In this document: positions 16,658 through 25,667 of the stretch, piece after piece
How positions within the stretch are numbered: the first letter of the stretch is position 1
How the letters are laid out: each line of letters starts with the position of its first letter
Assembly (NCBI RefSeq): GCF_001267885.1
Contig: NZ_CP012382.1
Span: forward strand, 558,001 to 622,000
Source: Streptomyces ambofaciens ATCC 23877
Lineage (GTDB): Bacteria; Actinomycetota; Actinomycetes; Streptomycetales; Streptomycetaceae
DNA length: 64,000 nt
Direction: 5' to 3'
Made by a program: the position numbers and the translations under genes
The notes under the pieces: generated by a model
The model's input: the letters and a program-made list of their open reading frames with translations, nothing else
What the model was told of the DNA's origin: nothing
Database searches by the model: none

Positions 16658-17548
16658 TCAGCCGATCGCCGACCGTTCGGTGCCCGGGTCGGCTTCCTGG
16701 GTGGCGGCCCAGGTGGCGAGGAGGCGCAGCCCTTCTTCGGAGGGGGAGCCGGGCTCGGCGGTATAGATGGTGAGGGTGAGTCCGGGGGCGGCGGCCATGT
16801 CCAGGCCCTCGAAGGCGAGGGAGAGGTCGCCGACGGCGTGGTGGTGGAAGTGCTTGGTGCCGGTGCCGTGGTGGCGGATGTTGTGCGCACTCCACCGGGT
16901 ACGGAATTCGTCACTGCGGGTGCACAGCTCGCCGACCAGGTCGTGCAGGCCCTTGTCGTGCGGGTTGCGGCCGGCTTCGGCGCGCACGATGGCGACGGTG
17001 ATGTCGGCGAAGGCGTCCCAGTCGGGGTAGAAGCGGCGGGCGGCGGGGTCGAGGAAGGTGAAGCGGGCCAGGTTCTGCTGGTTGCCGGGCGTGGTGTAGA
17101 CGTCGGCGTAGAAGGCGCGGAAGAGCTGGTTGGCGGCGAGGATGTCCATGCGCCCGTTGCGGACGAACGCCGGTCCGGCGGTGATCGCGTCCAGGGTCCA
17201 TTGCAGGCTGCGGTGCGGCTTCCACTGCCCTTTGGTACGGCGGCGGGGGCGGGTGAGGGCGTCGGAGCCGTCGGCGACCTGGGCCAGGTTCACCAGGTGG
17301 GCGCGCTCGGCGTCATCGAGCTGGAGGGCGCGGGCGAGAGCTTCGAGGACGGACGGGGAGACCCCGGCGAGGTTGCCACGCTCCAGTTTCGAGTAGTACT
17401 CCACGCTCATGTCGGCCAGGGCCGCGACCTCGCCGCGGCGCAGGCCCGGCACACGGCGCCGGGAACCTTCGGGCAGTCCCGCCTGGCCAGGGGTGATCTT
17501 CGCGCGCCGCGAGGTGAGGAACTCGCGGACCTCCTCACGGTTGTCCAT
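16658..17548 (-). CDS. XRE-family regulator with MmyB-like ligand domain
   Basis: 296 residues from ATG 17548 (MDNREEVREFLTSRR). Helix-turn-helix at about 5-85 (VPGLRRGEVAALADMSVEYYSKLERG); MmyB-like domain at about 100-290 (RMDILAANQLFRAFYADVY, DEFRTRWSAHNIRHHGTGTKHF). A second copy of the architecture seen at 13526. It is divergent from the SDR-lipoprotein-MFS-SDR operon starting at 17873 and is the likely repressor of it. Confidence 0.87.
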   Translation of the reverse strand: MDNREEVREFLTSRRAKITPGQAGLPEGSRRRVPGLRRGEVAALADMSVEYYSKLERGNLAGVSPSVLEALARALQLDDAERAHLVNLAQVADGSDALTRPRRRTKGQWKPHRSLQWTLDAITAGPAFVRNGRMDILAANQLFRAFYADVYTTPGNQQNLARFTFLDPAARRFYPDWDAFADITVAIVRAEAGRNPHDKGLHDLVGELCTRSDEFRTRWSAHNIRHHGTGTKHFHHHAVGDLSLAFEGLDMAAAPGLTLTIYTAEPGSPSEEGLRLLATWAATQEADPGTERSAIG

Positions 17549-17872
17549 GTCTTCGACGGTACGTCCCGCACGCGGCCATAGGGATGTACTGCCGGTGCAC
17601 CCCTTGTCAGTGCCTCGCTGCGCGCGTGAAGAGGGGGTTACCTGGAAGGTGTGGTGCTTCTCCTTCGGCCGCCAAGGCGGCTGAGGCGCAGCTCCACACC
17701 CTGCGGTACGCCGGAGCCCCGGCCACCAGCTGAGCCCGGGCCCTTGGTCCAGGGCGCCGCACAGCACCGCGGACGCATGCCCCGCCGTGAAGCCGCTCGG
17801 TGACCACACTGCTCCTTCCTCGGGCGGCCTCTACGGGGCCCGCCCGCACCCACGTTGTTGAGGAGAACTACC
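17549..17872. promoter_or_regulatory. Divergent promoter region
   Basis: 324 bp between the XRE/MmyB regulator and the SDR operon. It must carry both promoters and the regulator's operator; no clear palindrome could be assigned. GAGGAG lies just before the GTG at 17873. Confidence 0.45.
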
Positions 17873-18556
17873 GTGACCACCTTCGCCCTCGTCGGCGCCG
17901 GCCCCGGCCTGGGGCTCGCAGCCGCCCGTCGCTTCGGCAAAGCGGGCCACAGCGTCGCCCTTCTCTCACGCAGCGCCCAGCATCAGGACCACCTGGTAGC
18001 CGACCTGGCGAGGGAGGACATCCACGCCTGCGGCTTCACCGCCGACGTCCTCGACCCCGCCTCCCTCACCGCGGCCCTGCGTGAAGCCGCGGACACGCTG
18101 GGACCCGTCGAGATCTTGCAGTTCAGCCCGGTGCCCCGCGGCGACTTCATGAAGCCGGTCCTGGACACCACCGCAGCCGACCTGGATGACCCGCTGGGCT
18201 TCTCCGTCAAAGGGCCGCTCACCTGCGTGAACACGGTCCTGCCCGGAATGCGGGAGCTGGGCCGGGGCACGCTGCTGTTCGTCAACGGCGGCAGCGCGGT
18301 ACGCCCGCACCCGGACCGGGCCGGCACCTCGATCGCGTTCGCCGCTGAGAGCGCCTACGCGGCCATGCTCCACACCGCGCTCGCCCCGGAGAACATCCAC
18401 GCCGCGCAGCTCATCGTCCCCGGCGCGATCAGCCCCGACTCCGCGACCTCCAGCCCCACGGCGCTGGCCGAGCGGCTGTACGGCCTGCACACCGACCGCA
18501 AGGGCTTCCGCCACTACGCCGAGCCCATGCCCGACCTGCTGGACGGCCCTCCGTGA
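17873..18556 (+). CDS. Atypical short-chain dehydrogenase
   Basis: 227 residues. GAGPGLGLA (about 8-16) is an SDR-type dinucleotide-binding loop and LLSRS follows the second strand. At the catalytic place the sequence reads SAYAAMLHT: Tyr is present, but the Lys four residues later is replaced by Leu/His, so classical YxxxK catalysis is doubtful. GTG 17873 is favoured by the GAGGAG ribosome-binding site. It overlaps the next gene by 4 bp (GTGA), heading a four-gene operon. It may be a binding or regulatory SDR, or use altered chemistry. Confidence 0.75.
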   Translation: MTTFALVGAGPGLGLAAARRFGKAGHSVALLSRSAQHQDHLVADLAREDIHACGFTADVLDPASLTAALREAADTLGPVEILQFSPVPRGDFMKPVLDTTAADLDDPLGFSVKGPLTCVNTVLPGMRELGRGTLLFVNGGSAVRPHPDRAGTSIAFAAESAYAAMLHTALAPENIHAAQLIVPGAISPDSATSSPTALAERLYGLHTDRKGFRHYAEPMPDLLDGPP

Positions 18557-19092
18557 CCTTCATCCTTCGCCGGGCCCTGACCGCCACCGCCATCACCGGC
18601 GTACTGCTGGTGACCGCGACCGCCTGCTCCGACGACTCGCCCGTCGAGCAGGCGCCGGCCACCGGCTCCGCGTCATCGTCCGTGACCGGGCAGCCGCAGA
18701 CTTCGGTGTCAGCAAGCGCGTCCGTCTCAGACAGGAGAACTCCGATGGACATCCGCGTCACCATCGACGGCCGGCCCGTCGACGCGACTTTGAACGACAG
18801 CCCCGCCGCCCGTGACCTCGCCTCCCTGCTCCCACTCACCCTGGACCTGGAGGACTTCCATGGGACCGAGCGGATCGCCGACCCGCCCAGGAAGCTGACC
18901 ACCGAAGACGCCCCCGAACCGGCCGCGGCAAAGGTCGGAGACATCGCCTACTTCGCGCCCTGGGGCAACCTCGCCTTCTTCTACAAGAACGGCCCCTCCG
19001 CCTCCTCCGACCTGCTGATCCTCGGGCACATCGACGCCGACGCCGACCAGCTGTCCGGGGCCGACCGCATCACCCTTGAGGCCACCTCCTGA
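18553..19092 (+). CDS. Lipoprotein with cyclophilin-like fold domain
   Basis: 179 residues. The N-terminal signal ends in a lipobox (VTATAC, Cys about residue 25), followed by a Ser/Thr-rich linker to about residue 63. The rest (MDIRVTIDGRPVDATL, LPLTLDLEDFHGTERI, GDIAYFAPWGNLAFFYKN, LLILGHID) is a cyclophilin-like fold domain of the kind often encoded alone as a cytosolic protein. Here it has been fused to a lipoprotein leader and probably faces outward. It is translationally coupled to the SDR before it. Confidence 0.75.
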   Translation: MTFILRRALTATAITGVLLVTATACSDDSPVEQAPATGSASSSVTGQPQTSVSASASVSDRRTPMDIRVTIDGRPVDATLNDSPAARDLASLLPLTLDLEDFHGTERIADPPRKLTTEDAPEPAAAKVGDIAYFAPWGNLAFFYKNGPSASSDLLILGHIDADADQLSGADRITLEATS

Positions 19093-19133
19093 CCTCGTCC
19101 ACCCCGCCTCCTCGTACGGGAAGAAGTTTTCGC

Positions 19134-20393
19134 ATGTCCTCCGCCACCGGGTCCGCCCGCGGCAAGCTGCCCTTCGTCGTCTGGGTGCTCGCCGCCGGCA
19201 CGTTCCTGATGGGCACCACCGAGTTCGTCATCGCCGGACTGCTGCCCGAGATGGCCGCCGACCTGAACGTGAGCCTGTCGCACGCCGGTCTGCTGATCAC
19301 CGCATTCGCCGTCGGAATGATCGTCGGCGGGCCGACGATGGCCATGGCCACCCTGCGCCTGCCCCAGCGCCACACCCTCGTCGGCGCCCTCGCCGTCTTC
19401 GCACTCGGGCACACCGTGGCCGCCCTGAGTACCTCCTTCACCGTCGTGCTGACCGCCCGGGTCGTGACCGCTCTGGCCACCGGAGCGTTCTGGGCGGTCG
19501 GCTTCGTCATCGCCACCACCGCCGCCGGGCCCGCACATGCCACGCGGGCGGTCGGCGTCATGATGGGCGGCCTCACGCTGGCGAATGTCGTCGGCGTGCC
19601 GATCGGCTCGTTCGTGGGTCAGTACACCGGCTGGCGCGGCCCGTTCTGGGCGCTGGCCGTTCTCGCCGCGCTGGCCGCCGCGTTCGTCGGCCGGTTCATC
19701 CCTCGTACCGGACTGCGGGCCGAGGTGTCGGTGCGGGCCGAGGTCCGGGCCCTGGGACAGGGGCGGCTGTGGCTGGCGCTCGGCGCGGCCGTGCTGATCA
19801 TGGGCGGTGTCCTGGCGACGTACACGTACATCACGCCGCTGCTGACCGACCGGGCGGGCATCCCGGCGGGTGCTGTGCCGCTGGTGCTGATCGCCTTCGG
19901 TGTGGGTGCGCTGGGCGGCACCGCCATCGGGGGCCGTCTCGGGGACCGCCGCCCGATGGTGACGACGATCACCGCGTCGGCGGCCACCGCCCTCATCCTG
20001 CTGGCCCTGATCCCGGCCTCCAGCAGTCCGGTGGCCGCCGTGGTTCTGGTCTTCGGCATGGCCCTGGCCGGGTTCACCGTCAACCCGGTCGTCACCTCCC
20101 TGGCCGTCCGCTTCGCCGGGGATGCTCCCACCCTCACCTCGGCGCTGACCACCTCCGGCTACAACACCGGCATTGCCGCCGGTTCCCTTGTCGCGGGCCG
20201 GGCCCTGGACTCCTCGCTCGGTCTGTCCGGTCCGGCCCTGGTCGGTGCGGTCTTCGCCGCGCTCACCCTGCTGCCCCTGATCGCCCTCGCGCTGCGCGGC
20301 ACCGCCGGCCCCGCGCGGATCGTCGCCCACCACATCACCGACACCGACGAACCTCGGCAGACAGCTGAAGCCGCCACGACGACCGCACGCTGA
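19134..20393 (+). CDS. MFS exporter, DHA1 (AraJ/Cmx-like)
   Basis: 419 residues with about 12 membrane helices. The first helix carries GTTEFVIAGLLPEMAADL, the signature of the AraJ/YdhP/chloramphenicol-exporter branch of the DHA1 family, and the motif A-like GGRLGDRRP lies in the central loop (about 264-272). It presumably expels a small molecule or drug in exchange for protons. It is in the operon governed by the divergent XRE/MmyB regulator, which may sense the exported compound. Confidence 0.87.
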   Translation: MSSATGSARGKLPFVVWVLAAGTFLMGTTEFVIAGLLPEMAADLNVSLSHAGLLITAFAVGMIVGGPTMAMATLRLPQRHTLVGALAVFALGHTVAALSTSFTVVLTARVVTALATGAFWAVGFVIATTAAGPAHATRAVGVMMGGLTLANVVGVPIGSFVGQYTGWRGPFWALAVLAALAAAFVGRFIPRTGLRAEVSVRAEVRALGQGRLWLALGAAVLIMGGVLATYTYITPLLTDRAGIPAGAVPLVLIAFGVGALGGTAIGGRLGDRRPMVTTITASAATALILLALIPASSSPVAAVVLVFGMALAGFTVNPVVTSLAVRFAGDAPTLTSALTTSGYNTGIAAGSLVAGRALDSSLGLSGPALVGAVFAALTLLPLIALALRGTAGPARIVAHHITDTDEPRQTAEAATTTAR

Positions 20394-20430
20394 ACTCCAC
20401 GCCTGTACGCCTTCGTTGGGAGCAACCGCC

Positions 20431-21198
20431 ATGAACCCCACCTACGACTTCACCGGACAGGTCGCCTTCGTCACCGGCGCCTCCTCTGGCATGGGCCTGG
20501 CCACCGCCCGCGCCTTCGCCGCCTCGGGAGCCGCCGTCGCCCTCGCCGACATTGATGAGGACGCCGTGAACGCCGCCGCCGAGCGGCTCGCGGACGACGG
20601 CCATCAGGTCCTCGCGCTGGTCTGTGACGTCACCGACGAGGACCAGGTCGCCGCCGCCGTTGACCGCACGGTCGAAGCCTTCGGCCGGCTCGACATGGCC
20701 TACAACAACGCCGGGATCATGCCCCCGCCCACCGACGCCGCAGACGAGAGCGCCGAGCAGTTCGACCGCGTCCAGGGCATCAACCTGCGGGGCATCTGGG
20801 CGAGCGTGAAGCACGAACTGCGCCACATGCGGGAGCAGGGCAGCGGCGCGATCGTCAACTGCTCCTCCCTCGGTGGCCTGGTCGGCAACCCCGGCCGCGC
20901 TGCCTACCACGCGACCAAGCACGGCGTGATCGGCCTGACCAAGAGCGCCGCCCTCGAATACGGCTCCCGCGGCGTCCGGATCAACGCCGTATGCCCCGGC
21001 ACGATCAGCACCCCGATGGTCGACGCCATGGTCGACGGCGGAGAACTCGACCTCAGCCGGGCCGAAGCCGGCCAGGCCATCGACCGGCTCGGCACCGCCG
21101 ACGAGATCGCCCAGGCCGTGCTGTGGCTCTGCAGCGACGGCGCCGGCTACGTCACCGGCATCGCCCTGCCCGTCGACGGCGGCTACACCGCCCAGTAA
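20431..21198 (+). CDS. Classical SDR oxidoreductase
   Basis: 255 residues with all SDR motifs: TGASSGMG (about 14-21), NNAG near 91, NCSSLGG near 142, YHATK near 158 (YxxxK), CPGTISTPM near 189 and a GYVTGIALPVDGGY ending. An Asp after the second strand (LADID) points to NAD(H). Last gene of the operon, 37 bp after the exporter. Resembles glucose-1-dehydrogenase-like enzymes; true substrate unknown. Confidence 0.87.
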   Translation: MNPTYDFTGQVAFVTGASSGMGLATARAFAASGAAVALADIDEDAVNAAAERLADDGHQVLALVCDVTDEDQVAAAVDRTVEAFGRLDMAYNNAGIMPPPTDAADESAEQFDRVQGINLRGIWASVKHELRHMREQGSGAIVNCSSLGGLVGNPGRAAYHATKHGVIGLTKSAALEYGSRGVRINAVCPGTISTPMVDAMVDGGELDLSRAEAGQAIDRLGTADEIAQAVLWLCSDGAGYVTGIALPVDGGYTAQ

Positions 21199-21477
21199 CC
21201 ACTCGGGCCGCGTACGACACGACGCCCGCGCCGCTCTCCGACGAACCCGACCCTCGTAAGCCTCCTGGCCACCAGGAGGCCATCGGGCCATGCCCTCCCC
21301 CGCGGCGCCACCGCTGCGCTGTTGACCCTGTCCACGACGCGAAGGTCTCCCCTATCCTGTTGACACGATTGCTGAAGCTTGGGCACGTGTCATCGAGGTC
21401 CGAGTGAGTACCCCACCCCTACTCCTGTGAGTACGTGCACTCACGTAGAGGCGGCGGCTTGATCGAAGACTTGGCAC

Positions 21478-22110
21478 ATGAGAACCCTTGTCTCGACGAG
21501 CCCGGTCGCCCGCTCCCCGCGCCGCCTGCGGCTCACGCTCGCGGTAGCAGCTCTCACCACTTTGGCGCTCACCGCCTGCGGCACGGAGAAGACAGACGCC
21601 GACGGACCGCAGAGCAAGCACGTTGACACCGCCGGGGCCCGGCCCAACGCGGCCTTCACGGAGATGCTGAGTCAGGTCGCGCAGTCGTGTCCCCCGAGCG
21701 CTGCGCCAGAGGCGCCGCCGATCGGTCCGGCGGAGACGTTGTCGCCCGGTTCGGTGGAGACACCGCCGAGCGAGGCGATCGAGCCGATCGCCCCCACGGC
21801 GGGGCCGGAAGTGGAGCTGAACGCTCGCGACTGGTGCGCGGGCGTTCGCCATGAACAGCGCATCGCCCAGGAGCTGTGGGATCTGGCGGACCCCACCCCC
21901 GCCAAGGTCAGGGCGATCCTGAACGATCTCGGCTACATCGACGAGCGCATCCACGACCTGGAGCAGTCCGGTACGACCACACGGTTCTTCGTCGACCTGC
22001 GCGACCGCGGCGGACGACTCTGCTTGGACGGCTCGGCGGCCGGCGAACAGACCGTCGTCGAAATGTGCGTAGCCCCCGCGAGCGGCCCGTTCACGCCTGA
22101 AGAACGGTAA
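21478..22110 (+). CDS. Putative lipoprotein, unknown function
   Basis: 210 residues. An N-terminal basic region and hydrophobic core end in lipobox LALTAC (Cys about 34). A low-complexity Pro/Glu-rich part follows (about 75-115), then a compact C-terminal domain with two Cys pairs (DWCAGVRHEQR, GGRLCLDG, VVEMCVAP). A TTGACA-like box lies at 21360-21365. Lineage-typical secreted protein; family not recognised. Confidence 0.7.
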   Translation: MRTLVSTSPVARSPRRLRLTLAVAALTTLALTACGTEKTDADGPQSKHVDTAGARPNAAFTEMLSQVAQSCPPSAAPEAPPIGPAETLSPGSVETPPSEAIEPIAPTAGPEVELNARDWCAGVRHEQRIAQELWDLADPTPAKVRAILNDLGYIDERIHDLEQSGTTTRFFVDLRDRGGRLCLDGSAAGEQTVVEMCVAPASGPFTPEER

Positions 22111-22199
22111 CCACCAGCTCGCGCCCAACAGCCTCGCCACGGGCCGCTCGCGTGCAGGGCGGTGGACACTCCCGGCTGCGCGGGGGCTTCCGGCACTCA

Positions 22200-22283
22200 T
22201 TGTGCAGGCGGCTGCACAACGATGATGGAGGTCCTGCACAGTCGGCGTGCGCGGCGACTGTGCACAGGCGGATGCACAGTCGC
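22200..22283. terminator. Two related hairpins between convergent genes
   Basis: TTGTGCAG/CTGCACAA (22200-22207 and 22212-22219, loop GCGG) and GCGACTGTGCA/TGCACAGTCGC (22254-22264 and 22273-22283, 8-nt loop containing AGGCGG) are both perfect stems. They lie between convergent genes, so they probably act as a bidirectional terminator. The shared TGCACA core suggests a duplicated motif. Confidence 0.65.
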
Positions 22284-22286
22284 CCC

Positions 22287-23216
22287 TCAGGCGACACTCC
22301 AGTCCGGTGCCCACACGTCGTGCGGGGGCCTCGGGCCTGCGGTGCGCAGATGGTCGCGTAGCGCGGTCAGCACGGGGTGTTGGTCTCCGCTGCGAAACAG
22401 CAATGCGTGCGGGTAGACCGGGGTCGGGTCGTGCAACGGGATGCGCCGTAGGTCGTGGGCCTGGGGCCACAGGTACCGGTCTCCGCTGCCGACGAGGGTG
22501 GCCAGCGAGGCCGAGTCGGCCAGCGCGTCCATCAGGGCCTCGTCACCGAAGTTGGGGCCGAGCGCGTCGATGCTCAGGCCGAAGGCCTTGGACAGCGCCT
22601 GGTAGAACGCCGCCCACTCCGTGTCGGACCTGATCCCGGGGATCCAGATGCGGTGGCCGGCCAGGGCCGCGGGACTGACCCAGGGCGCGTCAGCCAGTGG
22701 GTGGCCGGGTCCCACCAGGAGCTCCAGGGGTGCGTCCAGGAGTCGTTCGGCGATGATGCCCGCCGGGACCTGGTCGGCCGGCAGGGCGCGGAAGGACGCG
22801 TCGACGGTCCCTTCGAGCACCGCCTGGGCGGCCTGGGCGGCGTTCTCCGCGCTCAGCGTGACCGCGTCCAGGTCCGTCTCGGGGTGGGAGCGGTAGAACC
22901 GGTAGACAGCCTGGGCCGGGGCGATACGCCGATTGAGGACATCGACGCGCAAGGGACGGCTTCCGGGTCGTACGGCCTGTTCGGCCTGCTCGATGGCCGC
23001 CAGGACTTTCTTGGCGTGCGGCAGGAAAACCTGCCCGTCCAGGCTCAGTCGGGAGCCTCGGGAGGTCCGCACCAAGAGCGTGACCTCGATGTGCCTCTCC
23101 AGGGCCGCGATCCGCTTGGAGACCGCCTGTTGGCTGATCCCCAGCTGGTCGGCAGCAGCCTGGAACTGGCCGGTCTCGGCGACTGCCACGAATGTCCGTA
23201 GCGCTTCAGCATCCAC
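22287..23216 (-). CDS. LysR-family transcriptional regulator
   Basis: 309 residues. The winged helix-turn-helix at about 1-60 (LRTFVAVAETGQFQAAADQL, GISQQAVSKRIAALERHI) is followed by the LysR substrate domain from about 87 (PLRVDVLNRRIAPAQAVYRFY) to the C-terminus. It is divergent from the acetyltransferase gene at 23306 with an 89-bp shared promoter that contains a LysR-type dyad. Confidence 0.88.
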   Translation of the reverse strand: MDAEALRTFVAVAETGQFQAAADQLGISQQAVSKRIAALERHIEVTLLVRTSRGSRLSLDGQVFLPHAKKVLAAIEQAEQAVRPGSRPLRVDVLNRRIAPAQAVYRFYRSHPETDLDAVTLSAENAAQAAQAVLEGTVDASFRALPADQVPAGIIAERLLDAPLELLVGPGHPLADAPWVSPAALAGHRIWIPGIRSDTEWAAFYQALSKAFGLSIDALGPNFGDEALMDALADSASLATLVGSGDRYLWPQAHDLRRIPLHDPTPVYPHALLFRSGDQHPVLTALRDHLRTAGPRPPHDVWAPDWSVA

Positions 23217-23233
23217 ACTTCTACCCTACTTCT

Positions 23234-23248
23234 ACAACTGATGGTTGT
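23234..23248. promoter_or_regulatory. Candidate LysR operator
   Basis: ACAAC-TGATG-GTTGT is a perfect 5-bp interrupted dyad of the size LysR proteins bind (T-N11-A class). It lies 18 bp upstream of the LysR start and 58 bp upstream of the acetyltransferase start. Confidence 0.55.
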
Positions 23249-23305
23249 GTCTGGCGTGGTGCGGGTTGTTTGATCGATTGTTCTGCGCGGTGGTGGGATA
23301 GGCGC

Positions 23306-23857
23306 ATGTCTACTCGCACAGAGCAGGTCATGTACGTCCGGACCCCTGAGTTCACGCGTCATGCGGAGCGGATCGTGGAGGTGACCGATGCGACGTCTCG
23401 GCTGAACGTGTTGCCCTTCAGCGACAGCGAAGGGCGCGCGGAACTACTTTCTGTTGTGTTCGGCGGTCCGCTGCCGGAGTCGGTGGTGATCTACCCGCCG
23501 TTCTTCACCGAGTACGGGCTCAACACGACGTTCGGGGAGAACGTCTTCGTCAACCAGGGATGCACCTTCATGGACAAGGGAGGCATCCGTATCGGCGACG
23601 GCGTCATGATCGCCCCAAGGGTCAGCCTCATCACCGGGGGCCACCCCCTGCGCCTGGCCGAGCGCCGCGAGTACCTCTCGTTCGCCCCGATTGTCATCGA
23701 GGACGACGTCTGGATCGGGACGGCTGCCGTGATCACGCAAGGGGTGACCATCGGCGCCGGTGCGGTGGTCGCTGCCGGTGCGGTGGTCACACGTGATGTT
23801 CCTGCCGGCACCGTGGTCGCGGGAGTGCCAGCCCGGGTGATCAAGACGATCGACTGA
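23306..23857 (+). CDS. Hexapeptide-repeat (maltose/galactoside-type) acetyltransferase
   Basis: 183 residues. An N-terminal helical part leads to a left-handed beta-helix at about 60-180 (NVFVNQGCTFMDKGGIRIGDGVMIAPRVSLITGGHPL split over several rungs). The His in TGGHPL is the family's catalytic base, and the coil ends GVTIGAGAVVAAGAVVTRDV. Such enzymes transfer acetyl from acetyl-CoA to sugars or other hydroxyls in the cytosol. Likely controlled by the divergent LysR. Confidence 0.85.
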   Translation: MSTRTEQVMYVRTPEFTRHAERIVEVTDATSRLNVLPFSDSEGRAELLSVVFGGPLPESVVIYPPFFTEYGLNTTFGENVFVNQGCTFMDKGGIRIGDGVMIAPRVSLITGGHPLRLAERREYLSFAPIVIEDDVWIGTAAVITQGVTIGAGAVVAAGAVVTRDVPAGTVVAGVPARVIKTID

Positions 23858-23909
23858 ACCCGACCGGGGCTGCCAACGGGGTGCGCAGCGCCTCTGCGGT
23901 CTGGTCCTG

Positions 23910-23996
23910 ATGCCTCGTCACACCCCGCTGACCGACCGGCAGTGGGACCGCATCCGACTTCTGCTGTCCTCCAGTACCGTCGGACGTCCCTCCGGG
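23910..23996 (+). pseudogene. IS transposase N-terminal fragment
   Basis: About 29 residues starting MPRHTPLTDRQWDRIRLLL and ending near GRPSG resemble the start of IS5-type transposase first frames (LTDxxWxRIxxLLP...GRP). Nothing further of the enzyme follows. It abuts the downstream end of the P450 gene. Confidence 0.4.
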
Positions 23997-24050
23997 GCGC
24001 TCTGCTTCTGCACGCGAGAGGGGACGACCTATCCGCTCACGGTTGGTGGA

Positions 24051-25493
24051 TCACGGGGTGCTCGGTTGGGCGGTCGGGCAGTGGGCCTGGCCTTCGTCGT
24101 CTTCATTCCTTGTTGTGGTGGGGCGGCTGTAGGACATGGTCAGACGGTCGGGCTTGACGGTGACGACAGCTTGCGGCCGCGGCGGTCGTGTCGTCAGTTG
24201 AAGGTGCGAGCAGTTCTGGAGGATGGTCGCCAGGATGATCTGCAGCTCGGCCCAGGCGAAGTTCTCGCCGATGCATTTGCGTCGTCCGTCGCCGAAGGCG
24301 AGAAATGATCCACGGGTGGCCGCGGCCTCTCCGCGCGTCCAGCGGTCCGGGTCGAAACGCTCGGGATCCGGGAAGACCTCCGGGTCGTGCTGGTGGAGGT
24401 ACGGGCTCCATACGACGTCTGCGCCTGCCGGAATGGCGTGTCCGCCCAACTTGGTGTCTCGGGTCGCGGTGCGCGTCACCATCCAGGCCGGCCCGTACTT
24501 GCGCACGGCTTCCTGCAGCACGCTGCGGGCGTAGTGGAGCTGGTCGACGTCGGTATAGCGAAGCGGTCGGTCCTGGCAGACAGAGGTGAGCTCGGCGCGC
24601 AGGCGTTGTTCGACGTGCGGGTGCTGGCTGATCTCGTACAGGGACCAGGCGAGGGTGGTACCGGTGGTCTCGATGGCTCCGGTCAGCAGGGTGATGGCTT
24701 CGTCCTGGAGCTGCTGACGGCTGAGGGGCTCTGGTGCGGTGAGGAGCGTTTCGAAGAGACCGGTGGGACGGTCGGCGTGGGGGCACCCGGTGGCCTGCGT
24801 CGTCGTCGCGGACGTGGTGGACAGTCGGCTGGTGTGGTGGTCGATGGCCTGGTCGATGAGCGTGCGCAGGCGGGCCACCCGGGCCGCGTGGGCACGGTTC
24901 GCCGGCAGTGGCAGCCGGTTGGCCCAGGGCGGCAGGATGGTCTGACGGATGGTTCCTTTCATGATGGCCGGCATGAGGGCGGTGAATTCCTCTTGCAGGT
25001 GGGGTGGCAGGTCTGTGCCGAACAGTGCGACGAGGAAGGCTGCCAGGGTCAGGTTGTTCATGTCGGCGAAGACGTCACGGTGTTCGCCGTCCTCCCAGGC
25101 GTCGACCATGGACTGAACCTGGTTGATCATGGCGTCGCCGCGGGTGGCGATGTGGGCTTTGTTGAACATCGGTTGCATCAGGCGCCGGTTGCGCAGGTGG
25201 ACGTCTCCGTCCGCCACGGTGGCGAGTCCGTCACCGAAGAACACGCGGAGCGCGTCGATGATCTTGCCGCCCTTGGTGAAGTCCGCGGCGTCGGTGACCA
25301 GGACCTTGCGCGTGAGGGCAGGGTCGGTGACCACATAGGCGGGCGCGGTGCCGATACGTATGCGCACGACGCTGCCGTGCTCTCGCAGCGAGGCCATGAA
25401 GGGCAGGGGGGTGCGAGCGAGGCGGTGGGCGTGCCCAATCAGAGGAAGGCTGCCCGGCGCAGTCGGTGTGGGCGTGAAGGGGGGCGTGGTCAC
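24051..25493 (-). CDS. Cytochrome P450
   Basis: 480 residues with the usual P450 landmarks: I-helix TGAIETTGTTLAWSL (about 268-282), K-helix EAVRKYG with ExxR (about 326), FDPDRW, and the heme-binding FGDGRRKCIGENFAWAE with the Cys ligand near 405. Length and PGSLPLIGHAHRL at the N-terminus resemble bacterial sesquiterpene-oxidising P450s (CYP170/CYP183 type), but no terpene synthase is next to it. Ferredoxin partners are not encoded nearby either. The C-terminal 25 residues are polar and may be extraneous. Remnants of mobile and truncated genes flank it on both sides. Confidence 0.88.
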   Translation of the reverse strand: MTTPPFTPTPTAPGSLPLIGHAHRLARTPLPFMASLREHGSVVRIRIGTAPAYVVTDPALTRKVLVTDAADFTKGGKIIDALRVFFGDGLATVADGDVHLRNRRLMQPMFNKAHIATRGDAMINQVQSMVDAWEDGEHRDVFADMNNLTLAAFLVALFGTDLPPHLQEEFTALMPAIMKGTIRQTILPPWANRLPLPANRAHAARVARLRTLIDQAIDHHTSRLSTTSATTTQATGCPHADRPTGLFETLLTAPEPLSRQQLQDEAITLLTGAIETTGTTLAWSLYEISQHPHVEQRLRAELTSVCQDRPLRYTDVDQLHYARSVLQEAVRKYGPAWMVTRTATRDTKLGGHAIPAGADVVWSPYLHQHDPEVFPDPERFDPDRWTRGEAAATRGSFLAFGDGRRKCIGENFAWAELQIILATILQNCSHLQLTTRPPRPQAVVTVKPDRLTMSYSRPTTTRNEDDEGQAHCPTAQPSTP

Positions 25494-25550
25494 TGTGCTC
25501 GGCTCTCCTCATGGTGGGGTCATTGAGGTGCGGCCGATGCATGCCCAAGA

Positions 25551-25667
25551 TCAATCCCGCGGAAGCCGTCTGCGCGCGATCTTCACATGCCCGAGCTGGA
25601 ACCAGCCGTCTGGGACGGCCACGTTGTAGTCCGTGGGCGGTGAGGAGAACTGGTCGACCGTCTTCAT
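25551..25667 (-). pseudogene. Truncated 38-residue remnant of a small protein gene
   Basis: MKTVDQFSSPPTDYNVAVPD followed by GWFQL and then a basic run to a stop. The start overlaps the stop of the preceding gene (ATGA), so it was coupled to it. The PxGWFQL opening looks like the beginning of a longer small protein whose rest is lost at the P450 side. Not recognised by name. Confidence 0.4.

Noticed and set aside
24051..25493. A terpene or other biosynthetic cluster around the P450
   Set aside because: No terpene synthase, carrier protein, synthetase or ferredoxin gene is present nearby; the neighbours are remnants.
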